From: Conchocele bisecta
Taxonomy: Eukaryota; Mollusca; Bivalvia; Lucinida; Thyasiridae
Reading direction: 5' to 3'
Length of the DNA stretch: 64,000 nucleotides
Assembly (NCBI GenBank): GCA_029237695.1
Contig: CM055267.1
Span: forward strand, 5,912,036-5,976,035
Part shown: in pieces, positions 45,321-57,500 of the stretch
How the letters are laid out: every line of letters begins with the position of its first letter
How positions within the stretch are numbered: the stretch's first letter is position 1
Translations under genes and position numbers: made by a program
The notes under the pieces: generated by a model
The model's input: the letters and a program-made list of their open reading frames with translations, nothing else
Databases searched by the model: none
Told to the model about the DNA's origin: nothing

Positions 45321-46400
45321 TACGTTACTAAACTGATGTCATTTGGTAACGTCATGTGACGTCGTTCGACCAATGAAACATTAGTTTCCAATTCGTTGTA
45401 ACCTGGATATTCGTATCATGTCAATGCCTGATACGACATTGTTGTTGTCAATCAGTACGTATGCGGTCAAAACAGAGCTCATTGCCTGACGATATCCTAT
45501 GACACCCTGGTGTGTTCTCAAATTTTCACTACAATTCCTTCTTATTCAAAAATAAATTATTAGACATGATACATTGCGTGCAATGATCCATGACATTACA
45601 TGTGTCCAGAACTGTCCATAACGTTTATCTATAAACAAAAAGTACATCATCATGCACACAATAAAACAATATGAATGTTGTTACCACTCATTTGAACCAT
45701 CACTCTGAGATTATACAACATATTCTTTTAAATAGAAATAAAATCTAAAAAATTAAAACTTATTTTGAGTTGTTCATACGTCATATAAGGATATTTAGCA
45801 TGACATGGGTTAAGGGTTAACCATGCCCACTGCACAATTTTGGATATGTGATAATGTATGCAAATAGATATGTTTATATGTACCGATACTTGCTTACCTG
45901 TTTTGTAGATGTTAAATCCTTTCCTTGTTTCTGTAAAAATCCTCGTTATCAAGATCGGGGTACACGTGCATATCAAGTTGAATTTGCCGGTTATCGACCA
46001 CGATTGATCATCTAATCAGTTTCAAATACAGTGGAACCCCTCTAAACCGGACACCAAGATAATATATGTGATCTCATTTTGATCTCATCTCAGATAATAA
46101 TGCATGTTCATGATTGCAAAATATGTAAGTATATCCCAGAATGGTTATATGCCTGCTTTACAGTGGAACCATCATTAAATAATGATACTGATTACAAATG
46201 TTTGCAACACAACACAATGCTACTAACATAAAACTTATTATAAACAAGCCAATAGGTTGGGCTAAATGTTATCTCATTAATAGCGGCTCTCATCGAACAT
46301 ATGTGTGACTGTGACTGGAGAAATGGGGCTTATGGGTTTTGCGATCCAGATCAGCCAATCTAATCAGGATCTACTCAGTTTGCCATTTATATATATAAAT
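45321..46400. other. Unassigned, with pogo/Tigger-like end fragments
   Basis: cagtggaacccctctaaacc (46031) and cagtggaaccatcatta (46161) resemble pogo/Tigger terminal repeats, but no matching inverted end was found. No gene recognised. Confidence 0.4.
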
Positions 46401-46488
46401 CGTGCAAATTCTCATCATGGTCCAGTCATTCTACTGACGGCAATATTGCCATCAGTAGAATGATTGGACCATGATGAGAATTTGTACG
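46401..46488. repeat. 88-bp near-perfect palindrome
   Basis: The sequence cgtgcaaattctcatcatgg ... ccatgatgagaatttgtacg folds on itself with arms of about 38 bp and only a few mismatches, centred on ggcaatattgcc. It could be a MITE remnant or a cruciform-forming site. Confidence 0.93.
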
Positions 46489-46699
46489 ATGAGGAAGTCA
46501 TTCCTGTGGGGTCCATTTATGCAGCAGGGGCTGTGTGGAGAGATCAGTACATTCAATCACGTGGGGAATCGTAGGGTCAGCGTCGGTAGCATTGACCAGC
46601 TGGCTGTTGATCAGGATCAGCCTCATTGGCGTCAGCAGTCATGTATATGTAACTGGACACTACCTAAGTTAATGGGTAAGTATATATAATATATACAAG

Positions 46700-46925
46700 C
46701 AACTTTGGTGTGGTATGGACCTGGCACCAGGTCAGGTTATTCTAATTTCAGGGATGAATATATTTGTTCGATGTAAATATTCCGTTCTGATTTTGGGATT
46801 TTCCCCCCAATGCAGCAGGTTAAAATGGGATCGAACCCGTTTGCCCGGCCTTACATGACCTTAGCTGTTGATAGGCCGTTAAGCACTAATAAACAATTAA
46901 ACATACAAAAACTTCCAAAACATAA
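46700..46925 (+). mobile_element. SINE-like dispersed repeat, copy 1
   Basis: It shares ggtcaggttattctaatttc, gatgtaaatattccgttctg, aaaatgggatcgaaccc and cttagctgttgataggccgt with 54375-54565. It ends in an A/C-rich tail (aataaacaattaaacatac). The GGTTCGATCC word on the minus strand resembles a tRNA B box. The tail suggests retroposition, but the orientation of any tRNA-like head is not resolved. Confidence 0.6.
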
Positions 46926-46959
46926 ACAGACAGACAGACAGGGCGAAACCTATAGGGCA

Positions 46960-48310
46960 CTGCCGAATCTAAGTGGGGCCCTAATAATATTTGCCCACAA
47001 TGTCTGTCTAGGGATTGTGCTTTGTTTCGCATATGACCCAGGCCCGAACACCCAAGGTCAAGGTCACTGGGGACTTATACATGCTCACCTTATTTGTAAG
47101 GCAATGCGCTTAAGTGTTTAATCTTTTCTCAATAACTCCTTAACCCCTTCTCCAATTTCAATAATATTTGCCCACAATTACTGTCTAGGGATGTTGCTTT
47201 GTTTTGCATATGACCTATGCCCAGACACCCAAGGTCAAGGTCACTGGAAACTCATGTTCACCTTGTTTGTAAGGCAAATGCGTTTAAGTTTTAAAGTTTT
47301 TATCAATTACTCCTCACATGCCCACTCAGTAGGCACAAAAACACCATCTGAGACATTTTCTGGCAAAATAAACATTCATTCACCATTACCCCACATTTTG
47401 ATTGGCATTATTATACATTTTATATCAGATGTACATTTCCACACTGATATCAGGGGCAATAACCGTGTTTCTTTAAAATGTTAACAGACATTTATTCTCT
47501 GTATTTATTTTTTGATGTGCAATGATCATATTTTATAATCTCATTCCTCATTTGCATATGAAAATAGCCTGATACCGCCGTGTGTCACTATCAGTAAAAT
47601 AAATATTACTAAATGATTATATCTGTATAGCGGGCACTCGTAAGTGTTAGAACTGGTGGAATAGTGACACAATTATACACTTATTCAATTCCTATAAAGA
47701 ACATGTTGTGCCTACTGAGTGGGCATGTACCTTTAACTCCTTCACCAATTTCAATAATATTTGCCCACAATGTCTGTCTAGGGATGCTGCTTTGTTTCAC
47801 ACGTGACCCACGCCCGAACACCCAAGGTCAAGGTTACTGGTGACTGATGTTCACCTTGTTTGTTAGGCAAATGTGTTTAAGTTTTTAATGTTTTCTCAAT
47901 AACTTCTTAACTCCTTCACCAATTTCAATAATATTTGCCCACAATGTCTGTCTAGGGATGCTGCTTTGTTTCACATATGACCCACGCCCGAACACCCAAG
48001 GTCAAGGTCACTGGTGACTGATGTTCACCTTGTTTGTTAGGCAAATGTGTTTAAGTTTTGAATGTTTTCTCAATAACTTCTTAACTCCTTCACCAATTTC
48101 AATAATATTTGCCCACAATGTCTGTCTAGGGATGCTGCTTTGTTTCACAAACGTGACCCACGCCTGGACACCTAAGGTCACGGTCACTGGGGACTTACGT
48201 TCACCTTGTTTGTAAGGCAAATGCATTTAAGTTTTTAAGTTTTTCTCAGTTACTCCTTAACTCCTTCACCGATTTCATTAATATTTGCCCACGAATGTCT
48301 GTGTAGGGAT
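46960..48310. repeat. ~170-bp tandem array with AGGTCAAGGTCA core, split by a MITE
   Basis: Units carry ttcaataatatttgcccaca, atgtctgtctagggat and cacccaaggtcaaggtcact, at about 46980, 47155, 47750, 47925, 48098 and 48275. The interval 47316-47728 is a separate element inserted in the array. A Helentron-type 3' hairpin was not identified here. Confidence 0.8.
47316..47728. mobile_element. 413-bp non-autonomous element with perfect 21-bp terminal inverted repeats
   Basis: acatgcccactcagtaggca(c) at 47316-47336 is exactly inverted at 47708-47728. The element interrupts the 170-bp array. Fragments with the same ends occur at 10188-10310 and from 62223. No transposase frame lies inside. Confidence 0.9.
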
Positions 48311-48435
48311 TAGCTTCGTAATAACAATACCCTTTTACTAACAAGGCTGCAGATGGGGACATCCTTGTTCTATGAACTCATTTTCTAGTTTCACTTTCCA
48401 CCCATATTGTGACCTTCGGCCAAAAGGAACCACAT

Positions 48436-48740
48436 TACAGTCAAACCTGCTGTGCCGGCCATCTTTATTTCAGTTCCACCAGGCCGCAACATCCCCGATA
48501 AACATTTCTTTTACGTAATCCGTATGAGTAATATGTAAACTGTCGAAATATGTTAAAACATGTTTATATAAATACTGAGTACTTAGGACTCGATGGTTTT
48601 TGAGACAATAACAATATTTAATGCTTAAATTATTTTATTGTCTGAACATAATTATGCCCCCTCTATAAGCCAGCCACCTGTATAAGCCAGCCACTTCTGC
48701 AGTCTCCCGATGGTGGCTGGCTTAGACAGGTTTGACTGTA
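48436..48740. mobile_element. Pogo/Tigger-like MITE
   Basis: TA followed by CAGTCAAACCTG (48438-48449) is mirrored by CAGGTTTGACTG then TA (48727-48740). TA target duplication and CAGT-type ends are the pogo pattern. The interior includes repeated ataagccagccac and is non-coding. Confidence 0.8.
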
Positions 48741-49284
48741 TCTTCAACTCTTCTTGTTGGTGCGTGGATGAGACCTACGAGTGATCGGACTGTTGCTATA
48801 GTTTGAGTTTGTTTATTACAAGGTACAGAATCCTAACATTTTAAACCAGTATACATCTAACAACTGTGCAAGTTGATGTATTCATGTTTAAAAGGCTTGA
48901 ACTATGCTCATTATATGTGCATTTCTGTATCCATAGTAACGAGGCACCAGCACACACCAAAATATACAGATGATTTGTTCTGCAATAGTGTAATAGAAAG
49001 TGTAGTTTACAGCCAGCAAATTCCGTAGAACATCATCTGCTGCTAGTGATCGGTCATATTAAATGTTTCTATTATTGCAGATGTCATAATGCGTGTAGTC
49101 ATAATTTGGACAGTGATTTGAAAGCGGTCGCAAAGTGTTATGATGTAGAAAACGTCGTTGTCAGAATGGCCAAAAACCAGTGCAGTGAAACAATTTTGTG
49201 TGGATCTAGAGAAAACCACAACGCAAACCTGACAGTTGATAAAACATTCTAATAACACATCAGCGGTGTTCCGGTCACTGGTAT
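48741..49284. other. No gene recognised
   Basis: Unique-looking sequence. Overlapping short frames on both strands around 49043-49258 show no recognisable domain. Confidence 0.45.
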
Positions 49285-50340
49285 TTTTGGGGCGTAAACA
49301 TTTTTGTCGCGCCCGATTGTGGAAAGCGCGATATAGTCGGCACTTTGGCGTACGTACGTACGTACATACGTGTGTCCGGTTAAAGTTTTTGGTTAAGTTG
49401 TTTGGTTAAGTTTTTTGGTTAAAGTTTTTGGTTAAGTTCTTTGGTGTGTCTGGTTAAAGTTTTTGGTTAAGTTGTTTGGTTAAGTTTTTTGGTTAAAGTT
49501 TTTGGTTAAGTTTTTTGGTTAAAGTTTTTGGATAAGTTTTTTCGTTAAAGTTTTTCGTTATACTATATCTCTGCAACTGCTTTGCCCATTACCTTGAAAC
49601 TTCATATGGGTGTTTATCATCATCTGTGCCCCTGTGCCCAATGTCAAGGTCAAATTACTTTGAAGTTTTTGGTTAAGTTTTTTGGTTAAAGTTTTTGGTT
49701 AAAGTTTTTGGTTAAGTTTTTTGGTTAAGTTTTTTGGTTAAAGTTTTTGGTTAAGTTTTTTGGTTAAGTTTTTTGGTTAAAGTTTTTCGTTATACTATAT
49801 CTCTGCAACTGCTTTGCCCATTACCTAGAAACTTCACATGGGTGTTTATCATCATCTATATTTTCATTCTACCCCCCTTCCGTGCGGCCCCTGTGCCCAA
49901 TGTCAAGGTCAAATTACTTTGAAGTTGTTGGTTATGTTTTTTGGTTAAAGTTTTTGGTTAAGTTTTTTGGTTAAGTTTTTTGGTTAATGTTTTTGGTTAA
50001 GTTTTTTGGGTAAAGTTTTTCGTTATACTATATCTCTGCAACTGCTTTGCCCATTACCTTGAAACTTCACATGGGTGTTTATCATCATCTATATTTTCAT
50101 TCTACACCCCCCCCCAGTGCGGCCCTGTGCCCAATGTCAAGGTCAAATTACTTTGAAGTTTTTGGTTAAGTTTTTTCTTTAAAGTTTTTGGTTAAGTTTT
50201 TTGGTTCAAGTTTTTTGGTTAACGTTTTTGGTTAAGTTTTTTGGTTAAAGTTTTTCGTTATACTATATCTTTTTTTTTAGTGTCCATGCCTCGCCACAAG
50301 GTGCGACATGCAGGCCGCGGCCATCTAGTTTAAACTAGTG
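49285..50340 (-). mobile_element. Helentron-like copy of the acaagaaacgagg family, inverted and expanded
   Basis: The ends gtcgcgcccgattgtggaaa (49308) and atgcctcgcc ... gcaggccgcggccatctagt (to 50335) are reverse complements of sequence at 1-400 and 12700-12900. The interior repeats a ~235-bp unit (cgttatactatatctctgca, cccaatgtcaaggtcaaatt). Between them lie runs of a ~13-26 bp minisatellite ggttaagttttttggttaaa, at 49376-49560, 49670-49790, 49920-50020 and 50155-50270. Confidence 0.7.
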
Positions 50341-50444
50341 TAGGACATTATCCCCCCCGGACATTATCCCCCCTCTATATTATAGACAGGTAGGACATTA
50401 TCCCCCCCCATTGAAACTCACAGGTAGGTTAGAAATTTCTTGAT

Positions 50445-50634
50445 TGTTGTCTGCTGTCTTTTATGTCTTGCCTTATTTCTCAATAAAAACATGGTTTGAC
50501 CGCACTTTAGAATCATTTCCAATGGAAATGATTTTAAAGTGCTGTCAAAGCATGTTGTAAATTATTCTAAAGTGCCATCAAAGCATGTTTTTGATGATAA
50601 AAATGGAAATTAGAAAATAAACAGCAGACGACAA
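50445..50634. mobile_element. Palindromic MITE (TTGTCGTCTGCTG family), copy A
   Basis: The ends are ttgttgtctgctgtc and acagcagacgacaaa, with internal foldback around ctttagaatcatttccaatg. Inner sequence (ttctaaagtgccatcaaagc) is partially repeated. Confidence 0.8.
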
Positions 50635-50640
50635 AAAATT

Positions 50641-51670
50641 AAGATAGCGGTGTAAGGGTTAAGAAACGTTTCAGACGACATTGACGGAACATTTCCAGAT
50701 AAGTAAGGTTTGTGCCCAATGAGAGCTCACGTTGCTGATTGATACAGCAGAGAATGATGAAGCTAGCCTCAACATTTCTCAAGGTCAATCACGACAACGT
50801 GACGCCTCGACGTCAGTAACGTCATATGTTGCGCCGACATGCATGAGATGTACTCGTTCAATGTGTCAGTGTAAGATAACTACTTGCGTAAGGTTCAAGA
50901 AATTTCTAACCATCATTGAATATCAATTAATTTTTCGGATGGTGTAATTTTAATGTCTGTATCACATAAAATTTTCAATATATAGCAAAAGTCCACATAT
51001 TTTTTTATCACCTCTTTAATGTCTTCAAGGAATATATGGAAAAATCAATTAAATGTGCATGCGGCGGAATAAATGAGCACAATAACCCCAAGGGTAGAAT
51101 TGTCTGTGTCCATCAAGGTGGTGTAAGGACTTGTGGACATATATGTATATGCAGTGGTAGTTAGGAGTACAGAACTCTGATTACATTTCATTACATAAGA
51201 GTTATGATGGAGTAGTCTTTCCAAGTATACGTTTGAAGCGTTCTTTGTTTACTTTCTACTTTGTGGAGAGTGATCTAAGATCTAAGCTGCTTTGAACAAG
51301 TCATATGGTGCCACAGTTTACCACCAGTTGGAGTCTGAATTTAAATGCCGTAAAAAAAACAGAAAAGTGTGCATTTCCGGACACATCTAGATTTCAACTT
51401 TCCCCGGGTCCACGGCAGCGCGTCGTAGCACTATTTTGGCTCTAGAGCGCAGGAATCACCATTTTGGGGGTCTAGGTTGAATTTTGTTTTCTGTGGGAGG
51501 GCCCGCAGAGCCTAGTCTGCCTTGGCATTATTTTATTCAGCGCTACGGGCCTGATATGTCTTTTTGCAAAACTTCATGATTTCCCATCATACATTGTCAA
51601 TTTGATTTAGTTGCCATGGTTAAATGTGCAATATTCATTTATATTTAACCTTTACATGGCTGAATTGCAG
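50641..51670. other. No gene recognised
   Basis: A 71-codon plus-strand frame at 50732-50947 has no recognisable motif. CRE/E-box-like words occur near 50800-50830 (gacgtcagtaacgtca). Nothing else is assigned. Confidence 0.4.
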
Positions 51671-51831
51671 TTTGTCGTCTGCTGTTGATTTTCTATTTTC
51701 AATTTTTTCTCTTCAAAAACATGCTGTGATAGCACTTGAGAATCATTTCCAATGGAAAGGATTCTAAAGTGCTGTCAAACCATGTTTTTGTTGAGAAGGA
51801 AGGCAAAGTATAACACAACAGCGGACAACAA
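51671..51831. mobile_element. Palindromic MITE (TTGTCGTCTGCTG family), copy B
   Basis: tttgtcgtctgctgttg at the left and cacaacagcggacaacaa at the right enclose a foldback centred on catttccaatggaaagg. This is the shortest and clearest copy of the family. Confidence 0.85.
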
Positions 51832-52065
51832 CTTTCGTTTCCAGCGGTCTAAGGGTCGATACTGTGTGTTGGTTGTCAACATTGATTTGGACATGTCCTT
51901 ATCTGTAGCCTATTTCATCAACATTGCAAAGTATACTTTGAGGGAGTAATATTTATTTTTTCCGAAATGCATAATGTCATATAGAACTAACGACTGCATA
52001 TATGATGATTAAAAGTATGCAGAAAAGTAATACATTCAGTATAATAAAAATTAATAAATTTATCC

Positions 52066-52250
52066 TTAACCCTTTCAACACCACAGACCTCTATAGAGAC
52101 AATGTTTGCAAACAGTGCAGATCCAGATGAGCCGGCTCGTAACGAGCCGTCTCATCATCATGGGATAATTTGAATGAACAAAATTAATGAAATAGCGTGA
52201 AACATTGGCATGGAACATCCTATTAAGTTACTTGGTGTTGAAAGGGTTAA
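52066..52250. mobile_element. piggyBac-type MITE with TTAA target duplication
   Basis: TTAA followed by CCCTTTCAACACCA (52070-52083) and, inverted, TGGTGTTGAAAGGG followed by TTAA (52233-52250). TTAA duplications and CCCT-starting ends are the piggyBac hallmark. The 177-bp interior is non-coding and carries a small ggctcgtaacgagcc palindrome. Confidence 0.88.
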
Positions 52251-53045
52251 ATTGAAAATTTCTACCTCAAAGTATACTTTGCTAGATAATTAAAGTACAC
52301 TTTGAAACGTTGGTGAAATAGGCTACTGGAGATACCATCAGTCCATCCATCTCAGCATTGTTACAACAGTCACCACAGTAATATAGCTGTCACCACATTG
52401 CAATATCTGTTGCCACATTGCAATATCTGTCAACATCTTGTTATATCTGTCAACACCTCATTATATTTGTCAATACCTTGTTAGAATCAATTTATCAAAT
52501 GTATTTACATGTCAAACTAAAAATAAGTAAATCATAAAAAGGAACATGCTGTGCTGTGCGGTAACCTGACTTATGAATATGCTGACGATCCAGATTGTTA
52601 TGCCCCAAAGGGTAGTACAAGTATTTTGAAATAACCATGAGTCAGTCCATTAGGTTGTCTCTCCAGATTTTGTTTCTCTGTGATAATATTGAACAATACT
52701 TCATTAACCATAATAATAACGGTTGATTTCCATTGACCAATTTAAAAAAAAAAGCTTTATCTAAAGAAAATACATGGTATATCTGAAATTGGGTTTCATC
52801 CAGTTATCCCGCTTTTTTCTGTACGATAACTTTGGTTTCTTTTGGACTTACCTCAAATTACATAATTGACTTTATATTGAAAATACATGGTCACTCATAA
52901 ATTGAGACCAGTCTGCTGTGGCACACTTTTTCATCCAGTTATCTCCCCCTTGAAACTAGATTTTCGTTTTCAAGCAATAAATTTTGTTTCCTTTAACCGA
53001 TTTTCTCCGAATTTCAAATGTGGATTCATATATAGAAAATACAAA
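52251..53045. other. AT-rich spacer before the satellite
   Basis: Short imperfect repeats (accacattgcaatatctgt, about 52390-52470; paired cagttatcyc blocks, 52800-52950). No gene. Confidence 0.45.
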
Positions 53046-54144
53046 TTACCGTAGCATGGTGTAACATCCACACCATGTTTTCAACATAGGTCAAAACCAG
53101 CGGTACTAGTTATGGTGTAATCCCCCACCATGCTGACAACATATGTCAATACTAGTTATGGAGTAATCCCCCCACCCCTCCCCCCACCATGCTGACAACA
53201 TTATGTCAATATCAGCCAATACTAGCTATGGTGTAATCCCCCCCCCCACACTCCCCCACCATGTTTACAACATATGTCAATACCAGCCAATACTAGTTAT
53301 GGTGTAATCCCTCCACCATGCTGACAACATATGGTGAAACCAGTCAGTAATAGCTACGTTGTAATACCCCATGTGTTTGCAACATATGTCAATACCAGCC
53401 AATACTAGCTATGGTGTAATATCCCAACATGCTGACAAGATATATGTCAATACCAGTCAGTACTAGTTATGGTGTAATCCCCCCACCATGTTTACAACAT
53501 ATGTCAGTACCAGCCAATACTAGCTATGGTGTAATATCCCAACATGCTGACAACATATGTCAATACCAGTCAGTACTAGTTATGGTGTAATCCCCCCACC
53601 ATGTTTACAACATATGTCAATACCAGCCAATACTAGCTATGGTGTAATATCCCAACATGCTGACAACATATATGTCAATACCAGTCAGTACTAGTTATGG
53701 TTTAATCCCCCCACCATGTCTACAACATATGTCAGTACCATCCAATACTAGTTATGGTGTAATCCCCACCACCATGTTTACAACATATGTCAGTACCAGC
53801 CAATACTAGTTATGGTGTAATCCCCACCACCATGTTTACAACATATGTCAGTACCAGCCAATACTAGTTATGGTGTAATCCCCACCACCATGTTTACAAC
53901 ATATGTCAGTACCAGCCAATACTAGCTATGGTGTAATATCCCAACATGCTGACAAGATATATGTCAATACCAGTCAGTACTAGTTATGGTGTAATCCCCC
54001 CACCATGTTTACAACATATGTCAGTACCAGCCAATACTAGCTATGGTGTAATTTCCCAACATGCTGACAACATATATGTCAATACCAGTCAGTACTAGTT
54101 AAGGTGTAATCCCCCCACCATGTTTACAACATATGTCAGTACCA
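53046..54144. repeat. Satellite subfamily with ~57-bp monomers in ~115-bp dimers
   Basis: Alternating monomers (ccaccatgtttacaacatat-type and cccaacatgctgacaacata-type), each with tactagytatggtgtaat, form a higher-order dimer repeated about eight times. It is related to the larger array at 54567-60445, from which it is separated by a non-satellite insert. Confidence 0.92.
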
Positions 54145-54566
54145 GCCTGGTTTGGCCCTCCGGTACGTTTTTATCTTTGGCTCTTTTGTTACCTGGGAGT
54201 TATTGCCCATTATAAAAGTAGTAAGATTATTACGGAATCCCGAATGGAGGTCTGATTTGGCCCTCACATACGTCTTTGGCATTTTGTATGTGACAGTTGA
54301 ATCTGGTTATACCCCTTATGTGAGTATTACGATTATTCATAATTGTATTTTAGGGGAAGGGGCCAAGTGACTTGGTGTGGTATGAACCTGGCAGGTCAGG
54401 TTATTCTAATTTCAGGGCTGAATATATTTTTTCTCGATGTAAATATTCCGTTCTGATTTTGGGATTTCCCCCCCAATGCAGCAGGTTAAAATGGGATCGA
54501 ACCCATTTGCCCGGCCGTACATGACCTTAGCTGTTGATAGGCCGTTAAACACCAATAAACAAACAA
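54145..54566 (+). mobile_element. SINE-like dispersed repeat, copy 2, inside the satellite
   Basis: From about 54375 it matches copy 1 at 46700-46925 (ggtcaggttattctaatttc ... ttgataggccgttaaacacc) and ends in aataaacaaacaaacaaac, a tail typical of retroposons. The 230 bp before it (tttggccctccggtacgttt) are not satellite and may belong to the same insert. Confidence 0.65.
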
Positions 54567-57500
54567 ACAAACAAAACCTGTCAATACTAGCTATGGTGTA
54601 ACACCCCCCCACCATGTGCCAATACCAGCCTGTACTAGCTATTGTGTAATACCCCCACTATGGTTACATGATGTATCAATACCAGCCTGTACTTGCTATG
54701 GTGTAATACCCCACTATGGTTACACCATGTGTCAATACCAGCCTGTACTTGCTATGGTGTAACACCCAACTATGGTTACACCATGTGTCAATACCAGCAT
54801 GCACTTGCTATGGTGTAATACCCCACTATGGTTACACCATGTGTCAATACCAGCCTGTACTAGCTATGGTGTAATACCCAACTATGGTTACAGCATGTGT
54901 CAATACCAGCCTGTATTAGCTATGGTGTAATACCCCACTATGGTCACACCATGCATCAACACCGGGCCTGTACTAGCTATGGTGTAATACCCCACTATGG
55001 TTACATGATGTGTCAATACCAGCCTGTACTTGCTATGGTGTAATACCCCCACTATGGTTACACCATGTGTCAATACCAGTCTGTACTAGCTATGGTGTAA
55101 TACCCCACTATGGTTACATGATGTGTCAATACCAGCCTGTACTTGCTATGGTATAATACCCCCACTATGGTTACACCATGTGTCAATACCAGTCTGTACT
55201 AGCTATGGTGTAATACCCCACTATGGTTACACCATGTGTCAATACCAGTCTGTACTTGCTATGGTGTAATACCCCCACTATGGTTACACCATGTGTCAAT
55301 ACCAGTCTGTACTAGCTATGGTGTAATACCCCACTATGGTTACACCATGTGTCAACACCAGCCTGTACTTGCTATGGTGTAATACCTCCTACTATGGTTA
55401 CACCATGTGTCAATACCAGTCTGTACTAGCTATGGTGTAATACCCCACGATGGTTACACCATGTGTCAATACCAGTCTGTACTAGCTATGGTGTAATACC
55501 CCACTATGGTTACATCATGTGTCAATACCAGTCTGTACTAGCTATGGTGTAATACCCCACTATGGTTACACCATGTGTCAACACCAGCCTGTACTTGCTA
55601 TGGTGTAATACCTCCTACTATGGTTACACCATGTGTCAATACCAGTCTGTACTAGCTATGGTGTAATACCCCACGATGGTTACACCATGTGTCAATACCA
55701 GTCTGTACTAGCTATGGTGTAATACCCCACTATGGTTACATCATGTGTCAATACCAGTCTGTACTAGCTATGGTGTAATACCCCACGATGGTTACACCAT
55801 GTGTCAATACCAGTCTGTACTAGCTATGGTGTAATACCCCACTATGGTTACATCATGTGTCAATACCAGCATGTACTTGCTATGGTGTACTACCCCTACT
55901 ATGGTTACACCATGTGTCAATACCAGCCTGTACTAGCTATGGTGTAATACCCCACTATGGTTACACCATGTGTCAATACCAGCCTGTACTTGCTATGGTG
56001 TAATACCCCTACTATGGTTACACCATGTGTCAATACCAGTCTGTACTAGCTATGGTGTAATACCCACTATGGTTACACCATGTGTCAACACCAGCCTGTA
56101 CTTGCTATGGTGTAATACCCCACTATGGTTACACCATGTGTCAATACCAGCCTGTACTAGATATGGTGTAATACCCCACTATGGTTACACCATGTGTCAA
56201 TACCAGCCTGTACTAGCTATGGTGTAATACCCCACTGTGGTTACATCATGTGTCAATACCAGCCTGTACTAGCTATGGTGTAATACCCCACTATGGTTAT
56301 ATGATGTGTCAGTACCAGCCGCCTTTACTTGCTATGGTGTAATATCCCACTATGGTTACACCATGTGTCAATACCAGCCTGTACTTGCTATGGTGTCATA
56401 CCCCACTATGGTTATATGATGTGTCAGTACTAGCCTGTACTTGATATGGTGTAATATCCCACTATGGTTACACCATGTGTCAATACCAGCCTGTACTTGC
56501 TATTGTGTAATACCCCACTATGGTTATATGATGTGTCAATACCAGCCTGTACGAGCTATAGTGTAATACCCCACTATGGTTACATCGTGTGTCAATACCA
56601 GCCTGTACTTGCTATGGTGTAATATCCCCAGTATGGTTACACCATGTGTCAATACCAGCCTGTACAAGCTATGGTGCAATACCCCACTATGGTTACACCA
56701 TGTGTCAATACCAGCCTGTCATAGCTATGGTGTAATACCCCACTATGGTTACATGATATATCAATACCAGCATGTACTTGCTATTCCATGTAACAATAGC
56801 AGCCTGTACTAGCTATGGTGTAATACCCCACAATGTTTACACCATGTGTCAATACCAGCCTGTACTAGCTATGGTGTAATACCCCACTATGGTTACACCA
56901 TGTGTCAATACCAGCCTGTACTAGCTATGGTCTAATACCCCCACTATGGTTACACCATGTGTCAATAGCAGCCTGTACTAGCTATGGTGTAATACCCCAC
57001 TATGGTTACACCATGTGTCAATACCAGCCTGTACTTGCTATGGTGTAATACCCCACTATGGTTACACCATGCGTCAATACCAGCATGCACTAGCTATGGT
57101 GTAATACCCCACGATGTTTACACCATGTGTCAATACCAGCCTGTACTAGCTATGGTCTAATACCCCCACTATGGTTACATGATGTGTCGATACCAGCCTG
57201 TACTAGGTATGGTGTAATACCCCACGATGGTTACACCATGTGTCAATACCAGCCTGTACTAGCTATGGTTTAATACCCCCACTATGGTTACACCATGTGT
57301 CAATAGCAGCCTGTACTAGCTATGGTGTAATACCCCACTATGGTTACACCATGTGTCAATACCAGCCTGTACTAGCTATGGTGTAATACCCCACTATGGT
57401 TACATGATGTATCAATACCAGCCTGTACTAGCTATGGTGTAATACCACACTATGGTTACACCGTGTGTCAATAGCAGCCTATACTAGCTATGGTGTAATA

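Noticed and set aside
46820..46860. tRNA gene on the minus strand (GGTTCGATCC)
   Set aside because: The word is part of a dispersed repeat also present at 54375-54565 and lacks a cloverleaf.
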